From NCBI GenBank assembly GCA_013112715.1, contig JABFGB010000008.1, forward strand, positions 120,609 to 184,608: a stretch of 64,000 nt of DNA, given 5' to 3'. Position numbers and translations under genes: made by a program. This document shows positions 35,460-44,074 of the stretch, one piece after another (position 1 is the first letter of the stretch; each line of letters begins with the position of its first letter). The DNA is from Chloroflexota bacterium. GTDB taxonomy: Bacteria > Chloroflexota > Anaerolineae > Aggregatilineales > J027. Under the pieces are notes generated by a model. The model worked only from the letters and a program-made list of their open reading frames with translations, had not been told where the DNA came from and made no database searches.

Positions 35460-36221
35460 CTATTCTTTTACTTGTGATGAGGCCGAAGGTTCAGGCGGCG
35501 TCGTTGGCGCTGGCGATGCTGGCGGCTCAGTTGGTTTTGGTGGGGATGCAGCAGCATCTGCAGGAGTAGTAGGAACGACGGTTTCGGTTGATGGGGTAGA
35601 GGTAGGGGAGACAGCGGCAGGTGGAACAGCGGCAACGGTTGGCTCCGATGGCAGGGTAGGTTCGGGGGCCGGGGCCGGTGTGGTTGTGGGTGGTGAAGAG
35701 GTAGGCGCGTCGGGAACAGGTGAGGTAGGTGGGGTTGTTGGGGGAATAGGTGGACTGGATGGCTCTGGGGAAGGGGTTTGGGTTGGTTGGGCAGCTTCCA
35801 TCGGTGTTGGTGAAGTGGGGGTGGATTTTATCCAGATTTCAAGACCAAGAACTTCCTGTACCAGTCGGCGCAGCGAGACGACATCAAAGGGCTTGGTCAT
35901 GTAGAAATCGAGATGGCTACCCCGAAAAGCGACACGTCGCTCCGGGTCTTGGCGAGCCACACTCAGCATAATAATGGGAATATTTTGGGTAGCCTCATTC
36001 TGTCGTACCGTGTCGAATACCTGCCAGCCGTCCATCGTTGGCATCATAACGTCCATAATCACGAGGTCGGGTTTTAACTTTTGGATCATTTCCAGTCCCT
36101 CGGCCCCGTTATCAGAACGTTTGACTTCTAGTTCTGTGGCATCCAGTAAAAAACCCAATAACTCCGCGATGGCGGGTTGATCTTCAATGGTCAATACAAG
36201 TTTTTTGGTCTTGTCCACCAC
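35460..36221 (-). CDS. response regulator receiver with long proline-rich tail
   Basis: 253 residues, GTG start with GGAGATAGG upstream. Residues 1-130 are a receiver domain: acidic pair in LTIEDQPAIAEL, phosphoacceptor Asp in LVIMDVMMPTMDGW, the Thr/Ser switch replaced in IIMLSVARQ and Lys in DFYMTKPFDVVSL. Residues about 133-253 are a low-complexity tail of Pro, Thr, Ser and Ala (PSPEPSSPPIPPTTPPTSP and similar) with no DNA-binding domain. A tail like this is unusual on a receiver; it may be a disordered tether. The sense codons produce a long Gly/Val-rich shadow frame on the plus strand, which is not a gene. No cognate kinase is adjacent. Confidence 0.88.
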   Translation of the reverse strand: MVDKTKKLVLTIEDQPAIAELLGFLLDATELEVKRSDNGAEGLEMIQKLKPDLVIMDVMMPTMDGWQVFDTVRQNEATQNIPIIMLSVARQDPERRVAFRGSHLDFYMTKPFDVVSLRRLVQEVLGLEIWIKSTPTSPTPMEAAQPTQTPSPEPSSPPIPPTTPPTSPVPDAPTSSPPTTTPAPAPEPTLPSEPTVAAVPPAAVSPTSTPSTETVVPTTPADAAASPPKPTEPPASPAPTTPPEPSASSQVKE

Positions 36222-36368
36222 ACCTATCTCCTATGTGGAGACTGCCTTTTGAATTAAAATTAGCCGTGATTCTAGCATAGTTGCGGGAATCTACAACTGC
36301 GGTCAATTGGGCGAAGATGTGGCATACTGTAGGCATATTTACGGAATTGATGTAAGGAATCGAATGTT

Positions 36369-37928
36369 ATGGGCTTGTCGGTACTTGATGAGATACGCCA
36401 AAGCTGCCATCAATATGATCTGATACCGCCTCAATCGCTGATATTGGTGGGGGTATCGGGTGGGGTGGATTCGGTGGTGTTGCTCCATGCGCTGCTAAGT
36501 TTGCGCAAAGAATTGCAGATGGATTTAACGGTTGCCACTTTTAATCACGGGCTGCGTGGCGAAGCGGGTGCGTCCGATGTACGTTTTGTTGAAGACCTTG
36601 CGCGCCAATGGGGTGTCGAAGCAATCAGTGGCGCGGCGGATGTGATGGCGATTAAAGCGGAGGCAGGTTTAAATCTTGAAGAAGCGGCCCGTCAAGCGCG
36701 ATACACCTTTCTGATGCAGACGGCTATCCAGATTGGGGCAGACCGAATTGCGATTGCCCATAACCAAGATGACCAAGCTGAAACGGTTCTGATGCACATC
36801 ATTCGCGGCACGGGGATGCGTGGGTTACGGGGGATGTTGCCGATTACCCCGTTGAGCGAATATCATTTGCTAGAAGATTGGACGCTGACGGGTGCTGATG
36901 CGGATGATTTTGGTGATGTAGATCCGGCGGAGGTGATGTTGATTCGTCCGCTGCTAGATGTGTCGCGGGCTGAAATTCGCACCTATGCTGATACACACGG
37001 TCTCAGTTTTCGGCAGGATGTGACGAATGCCGATACGACCCGTTTTCGTAATGCACTGCGGCATGAGGTCTTCCCTACGCTGGAAAAATTTAACCCCAAT
37101 GTGCGGCAGGTCATGACCCGTTTGGCGGCAGTGATGCGTGATGAGGTGGATGTCATTGAACGTAGCGTCGAAAGCACGGCAGCATGGTTATTGGACTGGT
37201 CGGAAACCGAGCCAACACTGGAAACGGATGGCGAACCGGGGGAGTTGGTATTTATTGACCGGAGGGCCTTTCAGGAACAGCCGATTGCCGTCCAGCGCGG
37301 GATTATTCGCAAAGTGTTATTTGAGCTTTCGCCGGGACTGCGGGATGTCTCATTTGAACAGACTGAATATGCCCGTGAATTGATTTTAAACGGCAAGACC
37401 GGGATGCACCTTGATTTACCGATTGCGGTGCGGTTGATGGTGGGATATGACGAAGTGACGGTTGGATACGGAGGACGCCCTTTGTATCCGCCACATATGC
37501 CTTATCTGACCCCCGGTACACAAATTTCAGTTGACCCGGCAGGCCCGACGATTATGGCAGGCCAGTTGAAATTAATCAGCTATTGGGTGATTGAAAGCCG
37601 ATCTAAGGATTTGCGTTTTGAAGACCCGCTGATTGCAACATTGGCGATTCCTGAAGGGGCGCGATTGGTGCTGCGGACACGTCAGACGGGGGATCGGTTT
37701 CGGCCTTTTGGGATGCACGGCAAGTCGCAGAAATTATCCGATACCTTCACCAATTTTAAAGTACCGTCGTATTATCGAGATCATGTGCCGCTGCTGACCA
37801 TCAATGATGAGATTGCGTGGTTTGTCGCCCCAACCGCCAATGGCCCACAGGCCCGTATTGCCGAGCCATTTGCTGTCCGGTCAGAGGAACAATCGGTACT
37901 CCGTCTACGTTGGCAAATACCTGAATAG
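36369..37928 (+). CDS. tilS: tRNA(Ile)-lysidine synthetase
   Basis: 519 residues. The enzyme converts C34 of the CAU-anticodon tRNA-Ile to lysidine, changing AUG to AUA decoding. The N-terminal PP-loop motif VGVSGGVDSVVLLHAL (SGGxDS) and FNHGLRGEAGASDVRFVEDL are typical, as are IAIAHNQDDQAETVLMHIIR and the RGTGMRGLRGM segment. The TilS C-terminal domain follows, with RQTGDRFRPFGMHGKSQKLS near residue 440. A short insertion (LTGADADDFGDVDPAEV) separates the PP-loop region from LIRPLLDVSR. It precedes a SnoaL-like gene by 16 bp. Confidence 0.95.
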   Translation: MGLSVLDEIRQSCHQYDLIPPQSLILVGVSGGVDSVVLLHALLSLRKELQMDLTVATFNHGLRGEAGASDVRFVEDLARQWGVEAISGAADVMAIKAEAGLNLEEAARQARYTFLMQTAIQIGADRIAIAHNQDDQAETVLMHIIRGTGMRGLRGMLPITPLSEYHLLEDWTLTGADADDFGDVDPAEVMLIRPLLDVSRAEIRTYADTHGLSFRQDVTNADTTRFRNALRHEVFPTLEKFNPNVRQVMTRLAAVMRDEVDVIERSVESTAAWLLDWSETEPTLETDGEPGELVFIDRRAFQEQPIAVQRGIIRKVLFELSPGLRDVSFEQTEYARELILNGKTGMHLDLPIAVRLMVGYDEVTVGYGGRPLYPPHMPYLTPGTQISVDPAGPTIMAGQLKLISYWVIESRSKDLRFEDPLIATLAIPEGARLVLRTRQTGDRFRPFGMHGKSQKLSDTFTNFKVPSYYRDHVPLLTINDEIAWFVAPTANGPQARIAEPFAVRSEEQSVLRLRWQIPE

Positions 37929-37944
37929 AAATTAGGGGAATTCT

Positions 37945-38319
37945 ATGAATACTCCACAAGAGATCGTCGAAATGTTCTGGCACGCCTTTGATACCTTCAA
38001 TTTTGAGGAGGCGGGTCGGCTTTTACACGATAATTTTGTATTTGAACTGCCGCAATCCAAAGAATGGGTGCGAGGCCGAGCGAATTTTGTGGCGTTTAAT
38101 GTAAATTATCCGGGGCGGTGGCGGATTTCTATTCAGCGTTTGGTGGCGTCTGGTGATGAGGTTGTCACAGAAATTACCGCCAGTTTTGAGCAGCAGGCGC
38201 TTACGGCAATTTCCTTTTTCCGAATTCAGCATGGGAAAATCATCCACATCCGCGAATTTTGGCCCGAACCTTTCCCTGCACAATCATGGCGGGCACAGTG
38301 GGTGGAGATGATGGAGTAG
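37945..38319 (+). CDS. SnoaL/NTF2-like protein
   Basis: 124 residues, ATG at 37945 with AGGGGAA upstream. The sequence follows the SnoaL-like cone fold: a start helix (PQEIVEMFWHAFDTFNFEEA), then FVFELPQSKEWVRGRANFV and the sheet VTEITASFEQQALTAISFFR and HGKIIHIREFWPEPF. The family covers isomerases, hydrolases and small-molecule binders; no catalytic residues can be assigned. It follows tilS in the same direction and is convergent with addA with 8 bp between the stops. Confidence 0.85.
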   Translation: MNTPQEIVEMFWHAFDTFNFEEAGRLLHDNFVFELPQSKEWVRGRANFVAFNVNYPGRWRISIQRLVASGDEVVTEITASFEQQALTAISFFRIQHGKIIHIREFWPEPFPAQSWRAQWVEMME

Positions 38320-38327
38320 GCCAATTT

Positions 38328-41300
38328 TTAGAGCAGGGCTTTTTCAATATCTTCATCAAGGGAGGCCATCGCGTTCCGCCACAGCGATTCGGGCATTTTC
38401 CATAGGATGCCGGGGTGCAGATAATAGACCTGCACATGGGGTGTAATGCCGATTTGCTGCTGAACGGCCTCGGCATACGCGCCCATTTGATAGGCGTAGC
38501 GTTTGCCGTGCTCGGCGACATACCACAATTTCACTTCGCTGGTCTTAAAATCCAAGACATACCACGCACCTTCATAGCGATAGAGGACATCAATGATGCC
38601 ATGAATGATATGCTCGCCGCGATCATAGGCAAATTCAATTTCGCGGTAGACCTCACTGCATTCCTGTAACATGCGATAGAGGTCACTGGATTGAAACTGG
38701 GCGAGTAGGCTTTGGGCACGGCGTACTGCATTATCCAAGACTTGCTGATTGGTGGCATACCGTTCCCACGCATAACTTTCGAGCGCCTCTTGGACGATTT
38801 CCGGGTTAATATCGCGGGGGAGCAGCCCGACCCGCAAGGCGCGATGCACAATATCCCCGATGACATAACCCGGAACCCCCGCCACTGATGCGGAATGGCT
38901 AATGGGCCAAATCGAGGTTGGCATGTCGCGTAGGACGCTCTGACGAAAACCCCGACGGGCGATTTCTTCGGGTTTTTCATATTTCGCACGGCCTAGTTTT
39001 TCTAAATGGGTGGCACTGATATGGCGCGCAAGGGGTTGACCTCTCAGGCGGGTCGCATTGGTGGTCGCAAGGGTAAATTCGGCAGGCAGGGGGATGGCAA
39101 CTGGCGACAATCCCTTTTCTAGTGTTTCCCAGTGGTTGGAATAGGTGTGGCGTGGAATTAAGGTGTGCGGGGCTGGGATGGTCAAAGGGCGGTAGAGATT
39201 AAGGCTGCCCCAGCGATAGTTCACAGGTTGAATTTCATCATTGGGTTGGTAGGACTCCATCTTGAAAACCGTTTGCAATTGGCTTAACCAATCTTGACTG
39301 TTACCCATGTTTTCGTGACCGCTTATCACCAAAATATCTTGGGCACGGGTCGCTGCTACATAGAATAGGCGTTTGCGTTCCGCTATATCTCGCGCATTGG
39401 CAGCAAGTTGGGCCAGTTTGTAAGCGAAGCCCTCTTTGTCCATATCATCATTGGATTCATTGGAATCGGCCATTAAGCGACAGGCGGGGCCGACTTCTGG
39501 ATCAACCCCGACGCGCGGTTTGTCGCCAGATCGTTTCCATGAGCAGTCGGCCAGCACGACGACGGGGAATTCTAAGCCCTTGCTGGCATGAACTGTCATG
39601 AGGGTAATCGCGTTTTGAGCCTCAAGAGTGGCTTCCCCTTCGCGGGCCTCGGCTTCGACCATATCGCGTAGATAGGTGTTAAATTCACCCAACGATACAC
39701 GCTGGCTTTTTTCGGCGACAGTCAATAATTTTTGGACATTGGCGCGGCGTTTTTCACCATTGGGCAATCCTGTCAGAATCGCCTCAAAACCTGTCCGCTC
39801 CAAAATTTGCTCAATCAATTCGGCGATGGTGACACGACCTGCCAAGGTGCGCAACGAGGTCAGGATTTGGCGGGCGAATTCAACGGCTGATAGGTCTTCC
39901 GCCGGAATAGGCAACCAATCCGATTCCCAGACCGAACGGTTAGCATCTTGCGACAGGGCATCCCACAAATGCAGCAGTTTGTCCCCGTGTCGGCGCAGTC
40001 GTAGGGTTAGCAGGGCTTCGTCGCTGAGACCGAATAGGGGCGAACGTAAGGCTGCTGCCAGCGACAAATCATCGGCGGGGTTGTGGAGGGCACGCAGCAA
40101 ATTCATCACATCCCAGACCTCTTGGCGAGAGTAGTACCCCTTGCCCGCGACTGTCAGATAGGGCAGGCCGTAGGATTGAAAAGCCTCTTCATAGAGAGGG
40201 CTGTTGCTTAGAGATTGGAATAGGATGGTGATGTCGCCAAAGGCCAGCGGACGATGCTGGTCAGATTTTTTGTCCCAGACATCTAACTTTTGCTCGACCC
40301 AGCGACCCAATTGGGAGGCCAGAATATCGGCTTCCCAGCGCCGCGATTCTTCGGCGTCCAATCCGGAACCGTTTTTGCCCGTTTTGGGCAGCAGCATTAA
40401 GGTAACCGGGGATTGATTGGCTGTATGGCGCGAGGCACGGTTGGCAGACATGGGGGTGTAGCTGACACTGTAGGCTGATGAGACAAAGCGTGTTTCCGTT
40501 TTGAGCAGATTCCCGAAGAGGTCATTGATGCAACCGATCAGATTATGATGGCTGCGGAAGGAGGTGCTGAGTTGGACTTGCTGTCCACCTGCTTGAATAA
40601 TTTCCTCGGATACTTGGCGAAAGACGCTAACATCCGCCCCGCGAAAGGCATAAATGCTTTGTTTGGGGTCGCCGACTACGAATAACTTGCCCGCCGGGGC
40701 TTTTTTAGCGCCGATACCACACAATTGATAGATAATCTGGCGCTGCATAGAGTTGGTATCTTGGAATTCATCTACCATCACATGATTAAACTCTTGGATG
40801 TAGTGACGTGACACTTGTGGATAATGCGTCAGCAGACGGGCGGTCATACTTTCCAAGTCGTTAAAATCTAAAGCGCCGTTCTGATCTTTCAGATCGCGGA
40901 AACGTTTATTTACCAACGCTGTTGCCTCGCGCCAATGGAACAGCAAATCGGCGAGTTGACGGTCAAGCTCCGTTGGTGGTGGTAAAAATAGGCTTTTGTA
41001 GGTCTTAAGGTGATCGTCGCGGAGGGTGCGCAGCATGGCTTTTGATTTGTGAAGCCGACCCTGCCAGTTTTTGTCGCTGCCGACATTTAAGACGATGGTT
41101 TCCACCAATTTTTCGATAGTGGCCTTGATTTCGAGTGGGGTGCCACTTTTCAACACTTGCCGATAGCTAAGTAGGTCTTCCCATATCGCCCATAATTTGT
41201 CGTCACGTGGTTGCTCGGCTTCGGGAATGGACATAGGCCAATAGAGGCAGTCCCAAAAATCGCCGTCATTACGAAGGGCGTCGGCGACACGGTGAGTGTT

Positions 41301-41915
41301 CACCTCCCATGCCGCTTGCCAATCCTTTATCAGGGCTTCGGTGGTTTTGTCGGCCAACTGCTCGATCAGTCGTTCACATTGACCACTGGTAATGAGATCA
41401 TGCAGACTGGTTCGCACCCCCTGCACGCCATATTCGACCAACAATGCACGCGCTGGAGTTTCTAACAGTTCGGCAAGACTCTGGTCAATCGCTTCATCCA
41501 ACAAAATGGCGGTGTCAATTTCGTTGAGCACTTTAAATTCGGGGTCGAGACTGGCTTCGACGGCATTGGCCCGTAAAATCTGAGCACACAGGCTGTGTAT
41601 GGTACCAATACGGGCGCTATCTAAGCTGGCTTCGTGCAGACGCCAACGTTGGGCATTGGGGTCATCGGGTGGCGTGTGGGCCGCGCGTTGACTAATTTCT
41701 TGGCGCACACGATCTCGCATTTCACGGGCGGCTTTTTCGGTAAACGTAATGGCAACAATAGAGGGCAGTGTCCATGTGGGGTTTTGGTCGAGCAGGTGCA
41801 TAAATCGCTGTACCAGCACGAAGGTTTTGCCACTGCCAGCACCAGCGACCACCACGAGATTTTTGTCGGTTATTTCAATTGCCTGTCGTTGTTCAGGAGT
41901 CAACTGCATGGTCAT
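38328..41915 (-). CDS. addA: AddA-type UvrD-like helicase/exonuclease
   Basis: 1195 residues, close to the approximately 1230 of AddA. UvrD superfamily 1A motifs are in order: Walker A VVVAGAGSGKTFVLVQRF, AITFTEKAAREMRDRVR, MVDEFQDTNSMQRQI, FVVGDPKQSIYAFRGADVS, TLMTVHASKGLEFPVVVLAD and RLFYVAATRAQDILVISG. The C-terminal RecB-type nuclease shows VIGDIVHRALRVG, IIDVLYRYEG and YVLDFKTSEVKLW, so helicase and nuclease are both intact. With AddB it would resect double-strand breaks; AddB is not adjacent, so it must be elsewhere or the enzyme works alone. The promoter region is shared with the divergent V4R gene. Confidence 0.92.
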   Translation of the reverse strand: MTMQLTPEQRQAIEITDKNLVVVAGAGSGKTFVLVQRFMHLLDQNPTWTLPSIVAITFTEKAAREMRDRVRQEISQRAAHTPPDDPNAQRWRLHEASLDSARIGTIHSLCAQILRANAVEASLDPEFKVLNEIDTAILLDEAIDQSLAELLETPARALLVEYGVQGVRTSLHDLITSGQCERLIEQLADKTTEALIKDWQAAWEVNTHRVADALRNDGDFWDCLYWPMSIPEAEQPRDDKLWAIWEDLLSYRQVLKSGTPLEIKATIEKLVETIVLNVGSDKNWQGRLHKSKAMLRTLRDDHLKTYKSLFLPPPTELDRQLADLLFHWREATALVNKRFRDLKDQNGALDFNDLESMTARLLTHYPQVSRHYIQEFNHVMVDEFQDTNSMQRQIIYQLCGIGAKKAPAGKLFVVGDPKQSIYAFRGADVSVFRQVSEEIIQAGGQQVQLSTSFRSHHNLIGCINDLFGNLLKTETRFVSSAYSVSYTPMSANRASRHTANQSPVTLMLLPKTGKNGSGLDAEESRRWEADILASQLGRWVEQKLDVWDKKSDQHRPLAFGDITILFQSLSNSPLYEEAFQSYGLPYLTVAGKGYYSRQEVWDVMNLLRALHNPADDLSLAAALRSPLFGLSDEALLTLRLRRHGDKLLHLWDALSQDANRSVWESDWLPIPAEDLSAVEFARQILTSLRTLAGRVTIAELIEQILERTGFEAILTGLPNGEKRRANVQKLLTVAEKSQRVSLGEFNTYLRDMVEAEAREGEATLEAQNAITLMTVHASKGLEFPVVVLADCSWKRSGDKPRVGVDPEVGPACRLMADSNESNDDMDKEGFAYKLAQLAANARDIAERKRLFYVAATRAQDILVISGHENMGNSQDWLSQLQTVFKMESYQPNDEIQPVNYRWGSLNLYRPLTIPAPHTLIPRHTYSNHWETLEKGLSPVAIPLPAEFTLATTNATRLRGQPLARHISATHLEKLGRAKYEKPEEIARRGFRQSVLRDMPTSIWPISHSASVAGVPGYVIGDIVHRALRVGLLPRDINPEIVQEALESYAWERYATNQQVLDNAVRRAQSLLAQFQSSDLYRMLQECSEVYREIEFAYDRGEHIIHGIIDVLYRYEGAWYVLDFKTSEVKLWYVAEHGKRYAYQMGAYAEAVQQQIGITPHVQVYYLHPGILWKMPESLWRNAMASLDEDIEKALL

Positions 41916-42051
41916 CGTGCCTGTCTAGGTGATTTTTTTGAATGCCGTATTTCATTAATATAGCTTTGTTGAGGACAAACGGGTAGTGGACTTGCTATAT
42001 TCTGTAGAATTGTGGTTAAATTGATGATGTTGTTTCTTGGGAACACTTTTA

Positions 42052-42080
42052 GTGACAACAAATTCATTTTAGATTATACT
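42052..42080 (+). promoter_or_regulatory. sigma70-type promoter of the V4R gene
   Basis: GTGACA (42052-42057), 17-bp spacer, TATACT (42075-42080): 5/6 matches in each box. Predicted start near 42087, leaving a leader of about 110 nt. Confidence 0.7.
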
Positions 42081-42101
42081 AATGCGCGGCAGGGGTCGTT
42101 T

Positions 42102-42186
42102 CTCAGCGGTGAGTCCCATCAATCGCAACTGGCCCCCTTCCCCATAGGCAGATTAAGGTTTGTAAGCACCCTCACCGATTGGAGGA
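42102..42186 (+). promoter_or_regulatory. structured leader ahead of the V4R gene (possible cis-regulator)
   Basis: CGGTGAG (42107-42113) is perfectly complementary to CTCACCG (42171-42177), enclosing about 57 nt and ending 3 nt before the ribosome binding site GGAGGA (42181-42186). TGAG within the left arm can instead pair with CTCA at 42102-42105 in a small hairpin with a GCGG loop. The two pairings are mutually exclusive, as in a switch. I recognise no known riboswitch consensus. Confidence 0.4.
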
Positions 42187-42195
42187 TCAGGCACA

Positions 42196-42825
42196 ATGCC
42201 ACCGGAAAAAAGCGGCTTTAATTACCCGAACAAATTTGCCCTCATTATCCTGATGGCGATGGAAGAAATCATGGGCAAGAATGGCTTGAACGCGATTTTG
42301 CACCTCGCTGGACTTGAGGAGTTTATCGGGAGCTACCCGCCCGATAACCTTGAGAAACAGTTCGACTTTGCCCATATCACGGCCTTGAATGTCGCACTGG
42401 AAGAAATGTATGGCCCGCGTGGTGGGCGTGGTTTGGCGCTGCGTGCAGGCCGAGCGACATTTGCAGAGGGTCTCAAAGGGTTTGGGGCATTGGCCGGGGT
42501 GGGGGACCTTGCGTTTAAGGTGCTGCCACTGCCCGCCAAATTGAAGATCGGTTTGCCCGCGATGGCGAATATCTTGACTCAATTTTCTGACCAGATTTCA
42601 AACGTGACCGAAGAAAATGATAAATTTGTTTACACACTAGAACGCTGCCCCATGTGCTGGAAGCGCACCGCTGACCGCCCAGTGTGTTATCTGGGGCAGG
42701 GGTTGTTACAAGAAGGTCTGCGCTGGGTATCAGGTGGTCACGAATTTAAGGTAGATATGGCGACGTGTATTGCCAAAGGTGACGACATTGGGCGTTATGT
42801 CATTTTCAAAGAGCCGATTGGTTGA
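42196..42825 (+). CDS. V4R (4-vinyl reductase) domain protein
   Basis: 209 residues, ATG with GGAGGA 9 nt upstream. The N-terminal half is helical, beginning NYPNKFALIILMAMEEIMGK and resembling haem-NO-binding-associated regions. The C-terminal 70 residues are a V4R domain: ERCPMCWKRTADRPVCYLGQ, then GLLQEGLRWVSGGHEF and MATCIAKGDDIGRYVIF, with four conserved Cys that could bind zinc or another metal. V4R domains bind small hydrocarbons or take part in porphyrin assembly. The gene has its own promoter, a structured leader and a terminator, and is monocistronic. Sensor or enzyme cannot be decided. Confidence 0.85.
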   Translation: MPPEKSGFNYPNKFALIILMAMEEIMGKNGLNAILHLAGLEEFIGSYPPDNLEKQFDFAHITALNVALEEMYGPRGGRGLALRAGRATFAEGLKGFGALAGVGDLAFKVLPLPAKLKIGLPAMANILTQFSDQISNVTEENDKFVYTLERCPMCWKRTADRPVCYLGQGLLQEGLRWVSGGHEFKVDMATCIAKGDDIGRYVIFKEPIG

Positions 42826-42856
42826 TACTCGACACTACAGAATATTGATACAAAGA

Positions 42857-42888
42857 CCCCGTTTTCAATAGTGAAATAGGGGTTTTTT
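42857..42888 (+). terminator. rho-independent terminator of the V4R gene
   Basis: CCCC (42857-42860) with GGGG (42879-42882) plus an inner TTTTCA/TGAAAT stem around an ATAG loop, followed by T6 (42883-42888). Confidence 0.8.
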
Positions 42889-42914
42889 GTTAGGGGTGGT
42901 GGTGAAGTTGTGTC

Positions 42915-42943
42915 TTGACCAGTCTAAAGTGACTGTGTAGAAT
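42915..42943 (+). promoter_or_regulatory. sigma70-type promoter of tRNA-Glu
   Basis: TTGACC (42915-42920), 17-bp spacer, TAGAAT (42938-42943). Each box has 5/6 matches. Predicted start is near 42950, about 9 nt before the mature tRNA. Confidence 0.8.
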
Positions 42944-42958
42944 GTACCCTCGTTATCC

Positions 42959-43031
42959 GCCCCCATCGTCTAGTGGACTAGGACGCGGCCCTTTCAAGGC
43001 CAAAACAGGGGTTCGAATCCCCTTGGGGGCA
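42959..43031 (+). tRNA. tRNA-Glu (anticodon UUC)
   Basis: 73 nt. The acceptor stem GCCCCCA pairs with TGGGGGC, with discriminator A at 43031 and no encoded CCA. The D arm contains CTAGTGGACTAGG. The anticodon stem GGCC/GGCC holds a CTTTCAA loop, giving TTC at positions 34-36. The T arm is CAGGGGTTCGAATCCCCTT. All four stems pair. The gene has its own promoter and terminator. Confidence 0.97.
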
Positions 43032-43052
43032 TATCCATAGATCTATGATTTG

Positions 43053-43085
43053 CCAGCTATTCATATGAGTAGCTGGTTTTGTTTT
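43053..43085 (+). terminator. rho-independent terminator of tRNA-Glu
   Basis: CCAGCTA (43053-43059) pairs with TAGCTGG (43070-43076), with additional pairing inside (TCATATGA), then TTTTGTTTT. Confidence 0.88.
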
Positions 43086-43165
43086 GCGCCCGGATTCGTC
43101 ACACGCTTTTTGGGGTACACTTTCAAAACCAAACTTAAGACCTTAAAGAAGCGGTGAGTTAAATT

Positions 43166-43194
43166 TTGCTAAAATAATTGGTCTGCCATAAAAT
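43166..43194 (+). promoter_or_regulatory. sigma70-type promoter of the liv-ligase operon
   Basis: TTGCTA (43166-43171), exactly 17-bp spacer, TAAAAT (43189-43194). Predicted transcription start is about 43200-43202, inside the adjacent inverted repeat. Confidence 0.7.
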
Positions 43195-43196
43195 CA

Positions 43197-43224
43197 ATCC
43201 TAAAATCGTATAGACTTTTAGGAT
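43197..43224. promoter_or_regulatory. perfect 9-bp inverted repeat at the operon start (candidate operator)
   Basis: ATCCTAAAA (43197-43205) and TTTTAGGAT (43216-43224) with a 10-nt spacer. It starts 2 bp after the -10 box and straddles the predicted transcription start, an ideal repressor site. It ends 12 nt before the livG ATG, so in RNA it could also hide the AGGA ribosome binding site. No regulator gene is adjacent. Confidence 0.65.
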
Positions 43225-43236
43225 TATTTCAAAATT

Positions 43237-44067
43237 ATGACCTTATCGAGATTTGCTCGGCCCTATGAGGTCAACCGACCGGAACGTCATCGTTTAGAAG
43301 TTCAAAATATTAGTCTTAGTTTTGGGGGTGTCAATGCTCTCACCAGTGTCAGTCTAACATGTGAACCCGGCGAGATTTTGGCGATCATTGGGCCAAATGG
43401 CGCGGGGAAAACCAGTCTGCTCAACTGCATCTGTAGTCTCTATCGCCCACAACGGGGTCGAATTCTCTACGATAACCGCAATCTCGTTACAACTTCGCCC
43501 CACCAACTTCCCAAACTCGGCATTGCACGTACCTTCCAAAATATCGAACTCTTTAGCCATATGACGGTGCTGGACAATTTGATGTTGGGACGGCATATCC
43601 ATATGAAAAAGAATATTTTCACCTCCATGCTGTATTGGGGGCCGGGTCAACGCGAAGAAATCTACCATCGTGAATTTGTGGAACAGGTGATTGACCTGCT
43701 TGAAATTCAGCATATCCGTAAACAGCAAGTCGGGTCATTAGCCTATGGATTGCAAAAACGGGTTGAATTGGGGCGGGCATTGGCAATGAACCCCGGGTTG
43801 CTGCTGCTGGACGAACCGATGGCAGGCATGAATGTGGAAGAAAAAGAGGACATGGCCCGTTTTATTCTCGACATTAATGAGGAATGGGGAGTGACGATTA
43901 TTTTGATTGAGCATGATATGGGGGTAGTGATGGATATTTCAGATCGAGTGGCGGTACTCGATTTTGGACGCTTGATTGCGTTGGGGACACCGCAGGAGGT
44001 TCGGGCCAATCCACAAGTCATCCAAGCCTATTTAGGACAAGAACATGCCCTGATACAGGAACAGTAG
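43237..44067 (+). CDS. livG: branched-chain amino acid-type ABC transporter ATPase (LivG)
   Basis: 276 residues. Walker A IIGPNGAGKTSLLNCI, Q-loop in IARTFQNIELF, Walker B LLLLDEPMAGMNVEE and switch His in IILIEHDMGVVMDISD. The longer insert (LGRHIHMKKNIFTSMLYWG) and the C-terminal ALGTPQEVRANPQVIQAYLG are typical of LivG rather than LivF. The signature reads SLAYGLQKRVELGRAL, with AYG for SGG, as is usual in this subfamily. It is the first gene of a six-gene operon that also encodes an acyl-CoA ligase, two permeases, a binding protein and LivF. Confidence 0.93.
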   Translation: MTLSRFARPYEVNRPERHRLEVQNISLSFGGVNALTSVSLTCEPGEILAIIGPNGAGKTSLLNCICSLYRPQRGRILYDNRNLVTTSPHQLPKLGIARTFQNIELFSHMTVLDNLMLGRHIHMKKNIFTSMLYWGPGQREEIYHREFVEQVIDLLEIQHIRKQQVGSLAYGLQKRVELGRALAMNPGLLLLDEPMAGMNVEEKEDMARFILDINEEWGVTIILIEHDMGVVMDISDRVAVLDFGRLIALGTPQEVRANPQVIQAYLGQEHALIQEQ

Positions 44068-44074
44068 AGGCACG

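Noticed and set aside
35347..35904. Gly/Val-rich open frame antisense to the response-regulator tail
   Set aside because: It is the complement of the Pro/Thr-rich tail; the composition is an artefact of that repeat-like region.
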